Shown: one piece after another, positions 18,207 through 28,676 of the stretch
Layout of the letters: every line of letters starts with the position of its first letter
Position numbering within the stretch: position 1 is the first letter of the stretch
Assembly: GCA_963836605.1 (NCBI GenBank)
Contig: CAWIKB010000007.1
Span: 62,001-126,000 of the forward strand
Source of the DNA: Bog-473 sp963836605
GTDB taxonomy: Bacteria > Actinomycetota > Acidimicrobiia > Acidimicrobiales > RAAP-2
Length of the DNA stretch: 64,000 nucleotides
Direction: 5' to 3'
Made by a program: the position numbers and the translations under genes
Notes under the pieces: generated by a model
The model's input: the letters and a program-made list of their open reading frames with translations, nothing else
What the model was told of the DNA's origin: nothing
Database searches by the model: none

Positions 18207-18650
18207 ATGCTGCGCGTGGCCCTGCACCAGCTCGATCCGGATTTGGCCGTACCGGCGTACGCCCGGCCCGGTGACGCGGGAGCCGATCTGCTGTCCCGAG
18301 TGGACGCGGTGATCCCGGCTGGTGGCGGCCGGGTGCTCGTGCCGACCGGTGTTGCCGTGGCCATTCCTTCCGGCTTTGCCGGTTTCGTCCTGCCCCGAAG
18401 CGGTCTGGCGCTGCGCCACGGCATCACGTGCCTGAACACGCCGGGGTTGATCGACGCCGGATATCGAGGCGAGCTCCAGGTCATCCTCATCAACCACGAC
18501 CCGGTGGAGGACTACGCGGTGAGCCGGGGGGACCGGATCGCCCAGCTGGTGATCATGGGGGTTGAGGAGGCCGCCTTCGAAAGGGTGACGCACGACGGGC
18601 TGGGTCAGGCCACGCGGGGGAGCGGCGGCTTCGGCCACACTGGGAACTGA
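18207..18650 (+). CDS. dut: Deoxyuridine 5'-triphosphate nucleotidohydrolase
   Basis: Trimeric dUTPase, hydrolysing dUTP to dUMP and pyrophosphate. All five motifs are present in its 147 residues: I PGDAGADLLS, II PRSGLALRHG, III NTPGLIDAGYRGELQVILIN, IV GDRIAQLVI and V the Gly-rich tail RGSGGFGHTG. Length and order are standard. The next gene begins 10 bp later, so the two may be co-transcribed although functionally unrelated. Confidence 0.96.
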   Translation: MLRVALHQLDPDLAVPAYARPGDAGADLLSRVDAVIPAGGGRVLVPTGVAVAIPSGFAGFVLPRSGLALRHGITCLNTPGLIDAGYRGELQVILINHDPVEDYAVSRGDRIAQLVIMGVEEAAFERVTHDGLGQATRGSGGFGHTGN

Positions 18651-18660
18651 AGGAGTCGTG

Positions 18661-20070
18661 ATGGAACCACTGGAGGGAATGGACGCGGCGTTCCTGTCGC
18701 TCGAGACGCCGACCACACCGATGCACGTCGGCGCGGTCCTGGTGCTCGATCCGCCCGAAGGCACCCGCTCGCTCTTCTCGCCCTCGACGCGCTACACACA
18801 GATCCGCCGCGTGATCAGTCAGCGGCTGCACCTGGTGGGCCCGCTGCGGCAGCGGGCCATGCGGGTGCCACTGGGGCTCCACCACCCGGTGTGGGTCGAC
18901 GACCCGGACTACGAGTTGGAGGATCATCTTTCCCGCGCCAGCCTCCCGTCTCCGGGTGGAGCGCGCGAGCTCGACGCCTACGTGGCTTCGGTCATGAGCC
19001 GTCGCCTCGACCCCAACCGGCCTCTGTGGGAGATGTACGTGGTCGAGGGCCTCGAAGGCGAACGCACCGCACTGATCGCCAAGGTCCATCACGCCATCCT
19101 CGACGGCGTCAGCGGCGCCTCCATATTGGCGGCATTTCTCGACCTCAGTCCCCGGGCCCGCGCGGTCGTACCATTCGAGCGCTGGGATCCGGCGCCACTC
19201 CCCACGAGTGCCCAGCTGCTGCGCCACGCCGCGGCGTCGCTCTCCCATCAGCCCGGGGCGACATTGACCACCGTCCAGGCCGGCGTCGAGGCCATGGCCG
19301 ATCTGGGCATGCACAACCGCGACCTGGTCAGCCGCGGCGAGCGTCCGCCGCCGGCTTTCTTCTCGGCGTCCCGCACCTCGTTCAACGGCACCGTCTCCAA
19401 CCGCAAGCGCTTTGCATCGCTCGCCGTGCCGCTCGAGGACGTCAAGCTCGTACGCCATGTCTTCGGCTGCACCGTCAACGACGTAATCCTGGCCGGGGTG
19501 TCCGGGGGACTGCATCGGCTTCTCGAAGCTCGCGGAGAGACCCCTGACCACCCGCTGGTGGCCTTGGTGCCGGTGTCGACGCGCCCCGACGGCCAGGACG
19601 ATGGCAAGGGTGAGGACCTCGGCAATCAGATCTCCGGCATGTTGGTGTCATTGGCCACCGACCTCGACGACCCGATCGAACGTCTCGAGGCCATTGCGGC
19701 CGGGGCGGTCGTGGCCAAGGTCCAGGAGCAGCTTCATCGGGGCCGTCTCATCGGCAATCTGGCCGAGCTGGCCCTCCCGGCCGTGGCCACTCGCGTGGCC
19801 CGGGCTGTGGCGGGTACAAAGTTGTTCGACCACCTCCGCCCACCCGCCAATGTGACGGTTTCGGGCCTCAAGGGCCCTGACTTCCCCCTCTTCTGTGCCG
19901 GGAGCCGGGTGGCGGCGATGTACCCCGTGGGGCCTATTGCCGAAGGCATCGGGCTCAATGTCACCGTCCTCACCTACCTGGACCAGGTGCACTTCGGCCT
20001 GTTGGCCTGCCGCAAGCTGGTCCCCGAGCTCGACGAGTTGGCTCTCCAGGTCGACGACGCCCTGGGCTGA
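18661..20070 (+). CDS. WS/DGAT family acyltransferase
   Basis: A 469-residue wax ester synthase/diacylglycerol O-acyltransferase, which joins fatty acyl-CoA to diacylglycerol or a fatty alcohol to make storage lipids at the membrane face. The active-site motif HHAILDG is at residues 143-149, PLWE at 121-124 and the N-terminal block GMDAAFLSLETPTTPMHVG at 6-24. AGGAG (18651-18655) precedes ATG 18661; GTG 18658 is a less likely start. These genes are common in actinobacteria. This one is the last chromosomal gene before the tRNA-Gly insertion site. Confidence 0.92.
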   Translation: MEPLEGMDAAFLSLETPTTPMHVGAVLVLDPPEGTRSLFSPSTRYTQIRRVISQRLHLVGPLRQRAMRVPLGLHHPVWVDDPDYELEDHLSRASLPSPGGARELDAYVASVMSRRLDPNRPLWEMYVVEGLEGERTALIAKVHHAILDGVSGASILAAFLDLSPRARAVVPFERWDPAPLPTSAQLLRHAAASLSHQPGATLTTVQAGVEAMADLGMHNRDLVSRGERPPPAFFSASRTSFNGTVSNRKRFASLAVPLEDVKLVRHVFGCTVNDVILAGVSGGLHRLLEARGETPDHPLVALVPVSTRPDGQDDGKGEDLGNQISGMLVSLATDLDDPIERLEAIAAGAVVAKVQEQLHRGRLIGNLAELALPAVATRVARAVAGTKLFDHLRPPANVTVSGLKGPDFPLFCAGSRVAAMYPVGPIAEGIGLNVTVLTYLDQVHFGLLACRKLVPELDELALQVDDALG

Positions 20071-20227
20071 GCTCGTCGCCTGTGCCCTCGACGCCCGGCG
20101 GGCGGCCGGGTAGGGAATCCAGGTCGTTGCGAATGTGTGCCGGTTGCCGCGGGTCTCTCGGGGGATGCTGCGCAGCTGTGCTCGACTTCCCGCCCGAGCG
20201 ACGGGGCGGCTAATCTGAATTCCCCAC

Positions 20228-20302
20228 GCGGATGTGGCTCAGTGGTAGAGCATCACCTTGCCAAGGTGAGGGTCGCGGGTTCGAATCCCGTCATCCGCTC
20301 CA
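20228..20302 (+). tRNA. tRNA-Gly(GCC)
   Basis: The acceptor stem GCGGATG/CATCCGC encloses a D arm GCTC/GAGC, an anticodon stem TCACC/GGTGA with loop TTGCCAA (anticodon GCC) and a T arm GCGGG/CCCGT with loop TTCGAAT. A CCA end is encoded (20300-20302). Its 3' part is the attachment site of the mobile region: the same sequence recurs at 39460 and, degraded, at 52479. Confidence 0.96.
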
Positions 20303-20304
20303 AC
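20258..20304. repeat. Attachment site copy 1 (3' end of tRNA-Gly)
   Basis: These 47 bp run from the anticodon loop to just past the CCA. They are repeated at 39460-39506 with two mismatches. An integrase gene begins 86 bp further on, as in tRNA-targeting integrative elements. Confidence 0.8.
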
Positions 20305-20389
20305 GAAGTCCCAGTTCAGAGTGGATATTTGGACTGGCCACCCCGAAGTATGTGGCCTCCACTCTACTAGTTTGCTCTACTATGGGGGT

Positions 20390-21256
20390 ATGGCAGGGGT
20401 TCGAAAGCCCTCGAAATCAGGTGCGGCGAGCGCCGCCAGCCGGCGCCGCAAGCGGGGCAGCGGCGGCATTCTGCAAGTGGGCGAGCAAACCTGGCGCGTC
20501 GACATGGAACTCCCTCGAGATGCTGTGACCGGACGCCGTCGCCGGGTGTCTCGGACGGTGAGCGGCACCCGGGAGGAAGCAGAGTTCGCCCTCGCCCGCC
20601 TGAAGGTGGCGGGGCATCAGAAACACCTGCCCTCCGGCGGGACCAACGCCCGGTCTGTGGCAGCGGCGATGGACTACTACCTGCAGACAGCTGAGAGCGG
20701 GTCGCTCGAGTTGGCTCCAAAGACGGTGACCACGACCCGTTCGGCCATCAGGGTGATGAAGGAGATGGAGCTCGCCGATGGACGGAGATTCGGCTCCATT
20801 CGACTGAGTCGACTGACCTGGCAGGACATCGAGTACCTCTACGCCGCCATGCGATCTTCTGGCCGAGGCCCCGACTGGATTCGTCGGTGTGCCACCGTCC
20901 TCACCCGCACACTCGATCTCGCTCGCAAGCGTGGTCTGGTTGACAGCAATCCGTCGAAGGATGCCGTCCGTCCCAAGTCAACGCGCAAGAAGCCATTCGC
21001 ACCGATCGAGAAGGACGTGCGGTCGCTCATCAAGTCGGTCACTGAGCGGGACCCTGAAATTGCCGATTTGGCTACGGTGCTCGCCAGTACCGGCATGCGC
21101 ACGGGAGAAGTCCTGGGACTTCAGTGGGCTGATGTCCAATTGGTCTCCAACGAGATTCACGTGGCGGCCACCATCACAGACGGCGGTCCGGGCGTAGGTG
21201 TCATTCGTAAAGCCACTAACCCGCCCCATTCACGAGAGGCCGGGAGAGCGACCTGA
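20390..21256 (+). pseudogene. Tyrosine recombinase/integrase, 3'-truncated
   Basis: Phage-type integrase that would have inserted element A into tRNA-Gly. The 288-residue frame from ATG 20390 has an arm-binding N-terminus, an SAM-like core-binding domain (about 85-185) and the start of the catalytic domain with the first active-site Arg237 in ASTGMRTGEVLGLQW. The sequence loses family similarity after GVIRKATN near 21218. The HxxR, His/Trp and Tyr nucleophile of the C-terminal 100 residues are absent, so it should be inactive. It sits directly behind tRNA-Gly, as is usual for these elements. Confidence 0.85.
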
Positions 21257-21336
21257 TGGCGTTTATCTGGTTTCCAGAGTGCCGCCGCCACTGATTTGGC
21301 CACGGGTGAGACGTTGACGCCGGCATTTGGGTTGAA

Positions 21337-22459
21337 CGGGGTATCCACTTGACCGGACCTGCAAAGGTCAGGCTGCTCGCCACGGGCGGTTGGCCGGCGA
21401 GCGCTCGAGGGTGCGCGGGTGACCCCAGCCGGCTCGCCCAGCGGGAGGGTGCTCCTTGGACTGTGGGTTGACGATGAGGTCGTGGTAGCGGACGGGTTCG
21501 TGGCCAACGGCGAGTTCGAGAACGCGGTGGAAGACGAGGCCCCGGCTGCGCGAGGTCCGCCGGTTGAAACGGAACACGAACTCGTCGAGGTAGCTCTGTA
21601 GGTGGGCGCTGTCGACCGAGCCCTGGTGGGTGCCCAGCAGCCACCGTTTGGCCAAAGACGCAACCCGATGCACGCCGGGCAGCAGTCCGCTCGGATCTTC
21701 GCCGCGGAGCCGCGCCGCACGCTGGCTGCGTCGGTCACGGACGTAGCCGAGCTCGTCGAGGCCGCTGTAGCCCTGCCAGGCGTCGGTGATGACGGTGGCC
21801 CCCGGCTCGACATGAGCGGCGACGAAGGGGTGCAGCGAGTCGGCGGATGCGTCTTCGAGGATGGCCATCCTGCACCTGCCGATGCGCTTGGGCTCGTGGA
21901 CCTCTACGGCCAACCAACCAGGGACTTCTTGCCTCTGGCTCGCCCACCCCTCAACCCCCGCTCCTCGCCGCCAACAACGTCTCGTCGACCTCGACCGTGC
22001 CGCTGAGCCGCTCTCGCCCCGGTCGCACCAGCACTGATCGCAGACGGTGCAGCATCGCCCAAGCCGTCTGGTACGAGCTGATCTCGAGTACCCGCTGCAG
22101 GCTCTGCGCCGAGAGGCCGTCCTTTTGGGTGGAGAACAGCCAGCAGGCGGTGAACCACACCGTCAGCGGTGTGCGGGTCCGGTCGAAGATGGTGCCCGCC
22201 GTGACCGAGGTAGCCGAGCGGCAGAGCCCGCATCGGATCCGTCCGTCGCCCAGTCGCCAACCACCGGGGTATCCGCAGTCCGGGCACACGAACCCGGCGG
22301 GCCAACGCAGCCACTCCAGGTAGTCCAAGCAGTCGGCATCGGTGACGAACCACGACTGGAACTCACCCACCGACCTTGGGTAATGAGCACCGGCTACCGG
22401 GCTCATGTTCACGGCCCCGAACATCCGCCCCCCCCAGGTCCGGTTAAGTGGATACCCCG
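21337..22459 (-). mobile_element. IS1595-family insertion sequence
   Basis: A 1123-bp element with terminal inverted repeats that begin CGGGGTATCCACTT and match over about 25 bp with one mismatch. It is flanked on both sides by the 10-bp direct repeat TTGGGTTGAA (21327-21336 and 22460-22469), a target duplication (family norm is 8 bp). It encodes one transposase, on the minus strand. Confidence 0.85.
21368..22424 (-). pseudogene. IS1595-family (ISXO2-like) transposase, frameshifted
   Basis: The N-terminal part has a zinc ribbon (FVCPDCGYPGGW ... IRCGLCRS) and the following helix block LTVWFTACWLFSTQKDGLSAQSLQR. The DDE domain starts at GTVEVDETLLAAR and continues after two shifts near 21960 and 21910 with AVEVHEPKRIGRCRMAIL, TVITDAWQGYSGLDELGY and the HLQSYLDEFVFRFNRR block. 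The three catalytic acidic residues are recognisable, but the gene cannot be read through. IS1595 transposases act in cis on the inverted repeats. Confidence 0.8.
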
Positions 22460-22552
22460 TTGGGTTGAAATCGGGGTCAAAGATGACCTGGCAACTGAGT
22501 TGGGACGCGTGCCGTCAAGCTGGTGCCGACTGGCGGGTACTCAGATCGCTCA

Positions 22553-23908
22553 GGCGATGAGTTCTATTCGCCGATAAGCGCCGAGGAGCGCGTCGGTGCC
22601 GGGCCAGCCGTCGATGATGCGCACGATGCGCTGGGCGAGCGGTGGATGAGTCGACCCGGTGCGTGGAAGATGCCCCAGCGCAAGGCCTTGGGGCGGGCGT
22701 TGCGCCACTCGCCATCGAAACAGAGCAGCTGGAACCAGCGCACCAGGTCGGCGGACATCGCAACGCCATCATCCAGTTGGTGTTGGCCTCAAAATTGGCG
22801 AAGGGAAAGCGGCAGAGCCCCGAGTCCTTCAGGCGTTGGATGTGCCGCTCGACATGGCGTGGGCTCGCATGGTGGCATCGAGTTGAACCGGATCACCTTC
22901 TTGGTCGGTGTAGAAGCCCCAGTAGCGGAAGTCGAGGGCCGGGAAGAGGCTGCGCTGGGCGCCGGGTGCAGTGGCTCGCGCCGGATGATGCACCGGGTGC
23001 CTTCGGGCAGTTTGTCGTCTTCGATCAGCGACGTCACTTCGCACACCGCGGCGCCCTCGGGGTTCTCCGTCTTGACGAATGGATGGTTCCCAGACTTCCT
23101 CCAGCCCCACGGCGTCGAGGATGGCCTCGGTGATCTGGGCGTTTGAGCGCACGGTGACGAAGAACCCGACATTGCGCTCCCGACGACGGAAGGAACCCTC
23201 GGTGCATCCGGCCGAGTCGGCCCGGACCAAAGGGGCCGGGTGACAAGTGCAGGAACGTCACCGACGTGGTGACCCGCCGCGATCTCTGCGGGGAGTTGGG
23301 CGATGGCATCGTCGAGGACGCGCACGTGGTCGGCCACGGTGTCGGCCCCGGCGTTGCCCGGAGCAGCAACGCCGAGAGCACCTCGCCGGTGGCATCGGCA
23401 AAACAGAACATCGGGTGAAAGCCAAAGCCACCCTTGAACGTCGGGGCCGTGCCTTCCTTGTTCTCTGAGTGGATGTCAACCAGGGAGGCGTCGATGTCGA
23501 AGATGACCGGGGCCAGCCCGGTCGTCGCCGACGAGCGCCGCCAGACCTGGGCGCGCACCCCAGCCAGCGCCCCGCGATGCCCTGACGAGTGGCGGGCGTC
23601 AGCTCGTGGAAGGTGCGAAACACTGTGGTGTCCGACGGCACCGAACCGAAGAGATCGTCCTGGAGGCGCAGGTGTTCGATGTCGGCACAGCTCTCCCCGC
23701 CGCCGGCCAGCATCAAGGCCGTCTGCACCAAGACCTTGCCCCGGTCATGGAGCGGGAGTCGCTCACCGGCCGGGGAGATGCGGGCCGAGAGCGAATCACC
23801 CAGTCCCAAACGGTCGCCAAATGTTGCAAGAGCATGCAGGCCGACGTGGGCGACGACGCCCGCTCCGCCGGGTTCCACAACCACGCGAAGTGCGCTGGTA
23901 GCGTTCAC
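22553..23908 (-). pseudogene. IS1380-family transposase, degraded
   Basis: Pieces of one transposase lie in three frames: the N-terminal block SLSARISPAGERLPLHDRGKVLVQTALMLAGGGESCADIEHLR, DLFGSVPSDTTVFRTFHEL, then VIFDIDASLVDIHSENKEGTAPTFKGGFGFHPMFCFAD with the first catalytic Asp, a block around NVGFFVTVRSNAQITEAILDA and a C-terminal region. Order and content match IS1380-family (DDE) transposases of about 450 residues. There are at least four frameshifts. No clear terminal repeats could be assigned. It is a dead remnant between the IS1595 and IS4 elements. Confidence 0.75.
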
Positions 23909-24035
23909 TTTGGAAGTGCCCTCCTGGACGGGATTTCTGTGGCGTAAGCACCTACAGTTTCCCCTACTCGGAGGGCATATCCGCGGACGCGGACAGTTCA
24001 GCTCAAGAGGCCTCGCGAATAGTCCGGGCTAAACG

Positions 24036-25497
24036 CAATACCGTTTACTTAAGACTACACGGGTGTTATTCTGGCGCCCGTGCCCCGAGCCGGGTGGGTC
24101 AAGCCCGAGACCGATCAGCGGTTGTCCGATCACATCTCGATCGGCGTGCTCACCCGAGTGTTTCCGCCCGACCTGGTCGACCGCGTGGTCAAAGAGTCTG
24201 GGCGCACCGAGCAGCGTCAACGGCTGCTGCCGGCTCGTGTCGTCGTCTACTACGTGCTCGGCCTCTCGCTGTTCAGTCAGTGCGCCTACGAAGAGGTCAT
24301 GCGCATGCTGGTCGAGGGGTTGGCGTGGGAAGAGGGGTGGGCAGCAGCGTGGAACGTCCCGACCAAAGCAGCGCTGTTCAAGGCCCGGACGCGACTCGGC
24401 CCCGAGCCCATAGAGGCGCTCTATCGCGAGTGCGCGGTGCCCTTGGCGACGAAGCGGACCAAGGGATCGTTCTATAAGAGCTGGCGGCTGATGAGCATCG
24501 ACGGCACCTGTCTCGACGTGGCGGACACCGCAGCCAATGACGCGGCCTTCGGCCGGCCCGGGTCCAAACGCGAGAACAGTTCCGGCGCCTTCCCCCAGAT
24601 CCGCGTCGTCGGCCTGGCCGAATGCGGCACCCACGCCATCATCGACGCCGTGATCGGCAAGTACACCGATGCCGAGCAACGCCTCGTCCCAGGCTTGTTC
24701 GGTTCGTTCCTCACGGGGATGATGGTTCTGGCCGATCGTGGCTTCTTCAGCTTCGATTTGTGGAAACGTGCCCAAGAAACGGGAGCAGACCTGTTGTGGC
24801 GGACCAAGAGCCACCACGTCTTACCCGTCGAGCGTCGTCTCGGCGACGGCTCGTTCCTCTCTTCGATCTACCCGAGTACAAAGGACCGCCGCCACGGCAC
24901 CAACGGCCTGGTAGTACGCGTGATCGAGTACCACCTCGACCCGCCTCCGGTCTCAGGAGGCGACGAGGAGACGACCTACCGGCTCCTCACCACCATCGTC
25001 GATCCCAAAAGAGCCCCGGCTGCTGACCTCGCCGCTCTCTACCCACAACGCTGGGAGTTCGAGACCGCGCTCGACGAACTCAAGACCCACCAACGAAGTC
25101 CACGCGTGGTGCTGCGGTCCAAGATGCCCGACGGCGTCACCCAGGAGGCCTACGGATACTTGTGCGTGCACTACGCCATCCGCTGGCTCATGCACTCGGT
25201 CGCCCAGAGTGCCCGCGCCGATCCGGACCGGCTGAGCTTCACGCGGGCCCTCCGGGTGGCGCGCCGCACCGCGGCGTCGCACCCGGGTTTTTCCCCCTGA
25301 GGTACTCGACGATGCGCAGCGCAAGGCTGCGACCGAGCTGCTCTTCGAGATCCTCCCGGCGCGACGTCTGCGCAACAACCCACGCACCGTAAAACGAAAG
25401 ATGTCGAACTACATGGTGACCCGCCCCGAGCACCGCGGCCAGCCTTCACCGCCCAAGCCCGAGATCCGGGTCTTGAGTACTTAAGTAAACGGTATTG
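24036..25497 (+). mobile_element. IS4-family insertion sequence
   Basis: A 1462-bp element with 18-bp inverted ends CAATACCGTTTACTTAAG. It is flanked by the perfect 10-bp direct repeat GGGCTAAACG (24026-24035 and 25498-25507), which is the expected duplication length for this family. It carries a single transposase gene. Confidence 0.9.
24080..25484 (+). pseudogene. IS4-family transposase, frameshift near the C-terminus
   Basis: A DDE transposase starting at GTG 24080. It has an N-terminal IS4 domain (LPARVVVYYVLGLSLFSQCAYEEVMRML), the first Asp in SIDGTCLDVADT, the second in MVLADRGFFSFDLW, and the C-terminal Y-x2-R-x3-E-x6-K region as YPQRWEFETALDELKTHQR. A shift in the T/C run near 25290 gives an early stop at 25300. 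The other frame goes on for about 60 residues (RLRNNPRTVKRKMSNY) to TAA 25484 inside the right inverted repeat. Only the C-terminal tail is affected, so a sequencing error in the homopolymer is quite possible. Confidence 0.88.
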
Positions 25498-25629
25498 GGG
25501 CTAAACGCTCGGATTGGCGCGACGTGCCATTAACCACGGCAGCCTCGGCCGCATTGCAACGTCAAGCTGATCGATACGAGAGTTCGTTTCACCGAGTCCC
25601 CCCATCGAAGGCATATGTTTTCGGCGGTA

Positions 25630-26270
25630 GCACGAAGACGGCACCTGGGAGCGGATTGCCGAGCGCCTCGCCGCGGCAATGCGCCAAAAACGGGGGCGCG
25701 AGGGCACACCCTCGGCCGGGATCGTCGACGCCCGCTCGGTGCCGGCCACGGCCACCGTGAGCAAGAAAACCAAGGGATATGACGCCGGAAAGAAGATCAA
25801 CGGCCGCAAGACCTTCGGCATCGTCGACACCCTCGGGCTGCTCATGGCGGTGGTCGTCGTCGCGGCGAGCATGTCGGACAACGTGGGCGGCATCACCGTG
25901 ACCGACCATGCACGCGACCCCCCCGACTCGCTTCGCCAAGCTGTGGTGCGACTCTGGGTTCAAGCGCGCCTTGATCGAGCACTGCCGGAACCATCACGTC
26001 GGCGTCGAAGTGGTGCACCGCATCCACCCCGGCCAGTTCAAAGCCCTCCCCAAGCGCTGGATCGTCGAACGCACCTGGTCGTGGCTCATGAACAGCCGAC
26101 GCCTCCAGGTCGACTATCTTAAGCGCGATCCGATCGTGACAGAAGGCTTCATCTGGGCTGCCCACAGCCGCTATCTCCTGCGCCGGCTCACCCAGCCGCC
26201 GATCGCGTGCGATTGTGCTCGGGAAATAATCGTGATAAGTCACTCAGGGCAAAACTCACCTGGTTCTTAG
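25630..26270 (+). pseudogene. IS5-family transposase fragment
   Basis: The C-terminal two thirds of an IS5-family transposase. One frame shows TWERIAERLAAAMRQKRGREG, SAGIVDARSV and YDAGKKINGRKTFGIVDTLGLLMAVVV; after a shift near 25905 another shows LWCDSGFKRALIEHC and LPKRWIVERTWSWLMNSRRLQVDYL. The Asp-Asp-Glu residues of the family sit in these blocks. The N-terminal third is missing and the region 25508-25629 before it holds no readable gene. No terminal repeats were found. Confidence 0.75.
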
Positions 26271-26318
26271 CCTCCTCCAGAGTGTCAACGGCGTTCAACC
26301 AGGCGATCCCCCTCCCGA

Positions 26319-28517
26319 TCAGGGTGACTCCAATTCCCTGAGCACGTCGTCTCCAACCGCCAGCGGCCCACCAAAAAGATACCCGTGCGACAAGGTTGGT
26401 GATGCATTCGATGTGTAGCCGGTGATCGATGTTGGGAGTGGACCTGAGGGTTCGACGAGCAGCATGGGGCCCACCGTTGCCAACTCGCCCATGAAGACCC
26501 CACCTGACAACGCATCGGGGAAAGTGACTCCTGTCGCCGCGCCAAAGGCGCTTGCGTCGGGGAAGAACGTCCTTGCAACAGCAGCCGAAGTGTCATAGAG
26601 ATCCTGGCCATAGACAGCGGTGGCCGTGGGGTCGGCACCCGCAGCCGCGAGTGGTCCGCCGATGGCGTATCGAGTGTCGTGCGGATGCGCCGCCAGGTAG
26701 CCAGCGGTCTCCGGGGCCTGGGTGGTCCCGTCCGTAAGCAAGATGGCTCCCCGCGTCAGAATGGCCGCTGGACCAGCTGAAAGGGCGTCGGCGAAATCCA
26801 GTCCGGTAGCCTCGAAGAGGGTCGAAGGATCGCCGATCTGATCGGCGATGTCGACGGCTGTGGAGTATTCATTGGCCCCAGCGATGCGTTGTGTCTTGTA
26901 CCCAACGTCCTGGAGCGCCGAGTCGATCGAGGGACTGAGGGCCAGATTCCCTCCCAAGATGTACACCGTGTCCCCCGCGGGCAGGACCCGCCGGATCTCG
27001 GACTCGACCCGGGGGTCGATGTTGAAGTCCTCTGACGCTCCTGGTGTAATGAGGAGCGGACCGCCACGTTCTGCGGCCAGCGGTCCACCGGCCAGAGCAT
27101 CTGAGAAGAAATCGGATCGAGCTAAAACAACTGCCTTAGCCGAGCCGCCAGCGGGAAACCGGGCCTGAGAAACGGCAATCGAAGTCCCGATGGCATCGGT
27201 GCCGTAGATGCGAGTGACCGGAATTGAAGTAACTGTCTGGTCGTAGTTCAATTGCACGAATCGTGGTTGATATTCATGTACATCCTGTTCCAGCGTGGAG
27301 AGGGAGGCAGTCGTGTCTACGGAGTAGGAGATGACGAGACCACCGGTGCCCGAGATGTCGGGATGGAAATTTGGGGTGTAGGCAATCTCGTTGGGGGCGT
27401 ACTGTGCGATCTCAGGGACGGTGTACACCGGAGTTTGGCCACTCCACGGACCTTGCGGCGAGCAGGCATATGAAACGTCGAGGGTCGTGGGTGCGGATCC
27501 ACCACCGGCGGTCTGCACTGACTCGTATCCGGTCCCGCCCTGTTGAGCAGTCACACCGGTGAACAAATTGCGATTGGCCGTCACCACAGCGTTGGCTTCC
27601 CCGCTGACCCAGGTCGTGCCGTTCCAGTACTGCCAATCACCAACCGTCGCCGTGTCGTTCAGGGGTACCCGGGCCACCTCCATCCATCCCGCGTTGGTCA
27701 CATGGTTCTCGTCAATGCCATAGACGTAGGTATATGTTCCATCATGGGTCATGGCATTTCCCCATTGGGTCGTCGGCACGGTGGAGTCGTCAATGAGCGA
27801 TTGAAATTGCGGAAGTCCGCTCGTCGGAAGTGAGAAGACGGCTATGGCAGAACGGCCGCTGAAGGTGAGGGCACCCGGTTGTATTCTGTACTCGTTCACG
27901 AAGACGAGCTGCTGGCCATTCTCAACGTCGGTGGCGCCGAGTTCCCAGAGATACGTGAAGCCCCCCGCCGTATTGCTGTCGGGGATCAACGTTGAAGGAG
28001 CGGCGGAAGTCCCGGCGAAATCGGTGCTCAGAGTGGAGAGGTCACCGACGAGTTGGCTGTTGCGGATGAATCCTTTGAGCGGGAGGTTCACCTGGCCATT
28101 TGCCTGCGCGGTGCCGAGCAGGGTGTCGTTGAAGTCGAAGGCCTCCTGTCCGTTCGGCAGCTTGGTCGAGTACGCCATGTCGCCGCCGAGCCAGCCCGGA
28201 CCCAATTGGTTGGAGAAGACACCGTCGAGAGAAGTGTCCGCCGTCGCAGCAGGCGTCGTGCTCGGTGCGCAGGTGCTGGCCAGATTCGCAGTTGGCATCA
28301 CTCGCCTCGGAGTCGAGGCCGCAGCGTGGTGTCGGGTGCCGATCAAGGCCACACCGAAGAACAAACAGAGCACAGCCAGAAGCGCCACAGAACGAGATGT
28401 GCGTGCCCGAGTGGGCGGGACCAGTCCCTCGACGTCTCCCCGACGACCGGTGGGTCTCATGGCCATGTAGTCGCCACGATCCACCCCCATGGCTTCAGAT
28501 GTGACTAGCTCTGTCAA
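26319..28517 (-). CDS. Secreted protein with DUF4185-like propeller and cell-wall-binding repeats
   Basis: A 732-residue exported protein. After a basic stretch of about 40 residues comes a hydrophobic signal or anchor (SVALLAVLCLFFGVALIG, about 43-60). Residues 85-430 resemble DUF4185/arabinanase-like five-bladed propellers (GPGWLGGDMAYSTKLPNGQEAFDFNDTLLG). The C-terminal 290 residues are three cell-wall-binding type 2 repeats (CWB2); the first begins RIYGTDAIGTSIAVSQARFP and contains ARSDFFSDALAGGPLAA. The CWB2 domain anchors proteins non-covalently to secondary wall polymers. It probably binds or cleaves a glycan at the surface. It is intact, unlike most neighbours, and is cargo of element A. 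Confidence 0.8.
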   Translation of the reverse strand: MTELVTSEAMGVDRGDYMAMRPTGRRGDVEGLVPPTRARTSRSVALLAVLCLFFGVALIGTRHHAAASTPRRVMPTANLASTCAPSTTPAATADTSLDGVFSNQLGPGWLGGDMAYSTKLPNGQEAFDFNDTLLGTAQANGQVNLPLKGFIRNSQLVGDLSTLSTDFAGTSAAPSTLIPDSNTAGGFTYLWELGATDVENGQQLVFVNEYRIQPGALTFSGRSAIAVFSLPTSGLPQFQSLIDDSTVPTTQWGNAMTHDGTYTYVYGIDENHVTNAGWMEVARVPLNDTATVGDWQYWNGTTWVSGEANAVVTANRNLFTGVTAQQGGTGYESVQTAGGGSAPTTLDVSYACSPQGPWSGQTPVYTVPEIAQYAPNEIAYTPNFHPDISGTGGLVISYSVDTTASLSTLEQDVHEYQPRFVQLNYDQTVTSIPVTRIYGTDAIGTSIAVSQARFPAGGSAKAVVLARSDFFSDALAGGPLAAERGGPLLITPGASEDFNIDPRVESEIRRVLPAGDTVYILGGNLALSPSIDSALQDVGYKTQRIAGANEYSTAVDIADQIGDPSTLFEATGLDFADALSAGPAAILTRGAILLTDGTTQAPETAGYLAAHPHDTRYAIGGPLAAAGADPTATAVYGQDLYDTSAAVARTFFPDASAFGAATGVTFPDALSGGVFMGELATVGPMLLVEPSGPLPTSITGYTSNASPTLSHGYLFGGPLAVGDDVLRELESP

Positions 28518-28676
28518 AGCTACAACGTCCGACGGGGTGGACTGAACATGACTGCAGTGTCCGCCACCAGGGTGGTCAGCCGACCAGAGTCGCGGCGAGG
28601 GTCAGCCACCGGTGCTGGTGATGTGCGCATGGAGAGTGCAGCAGGTGCCGCCGCGAGTCACGGGGAAGATGATCCG

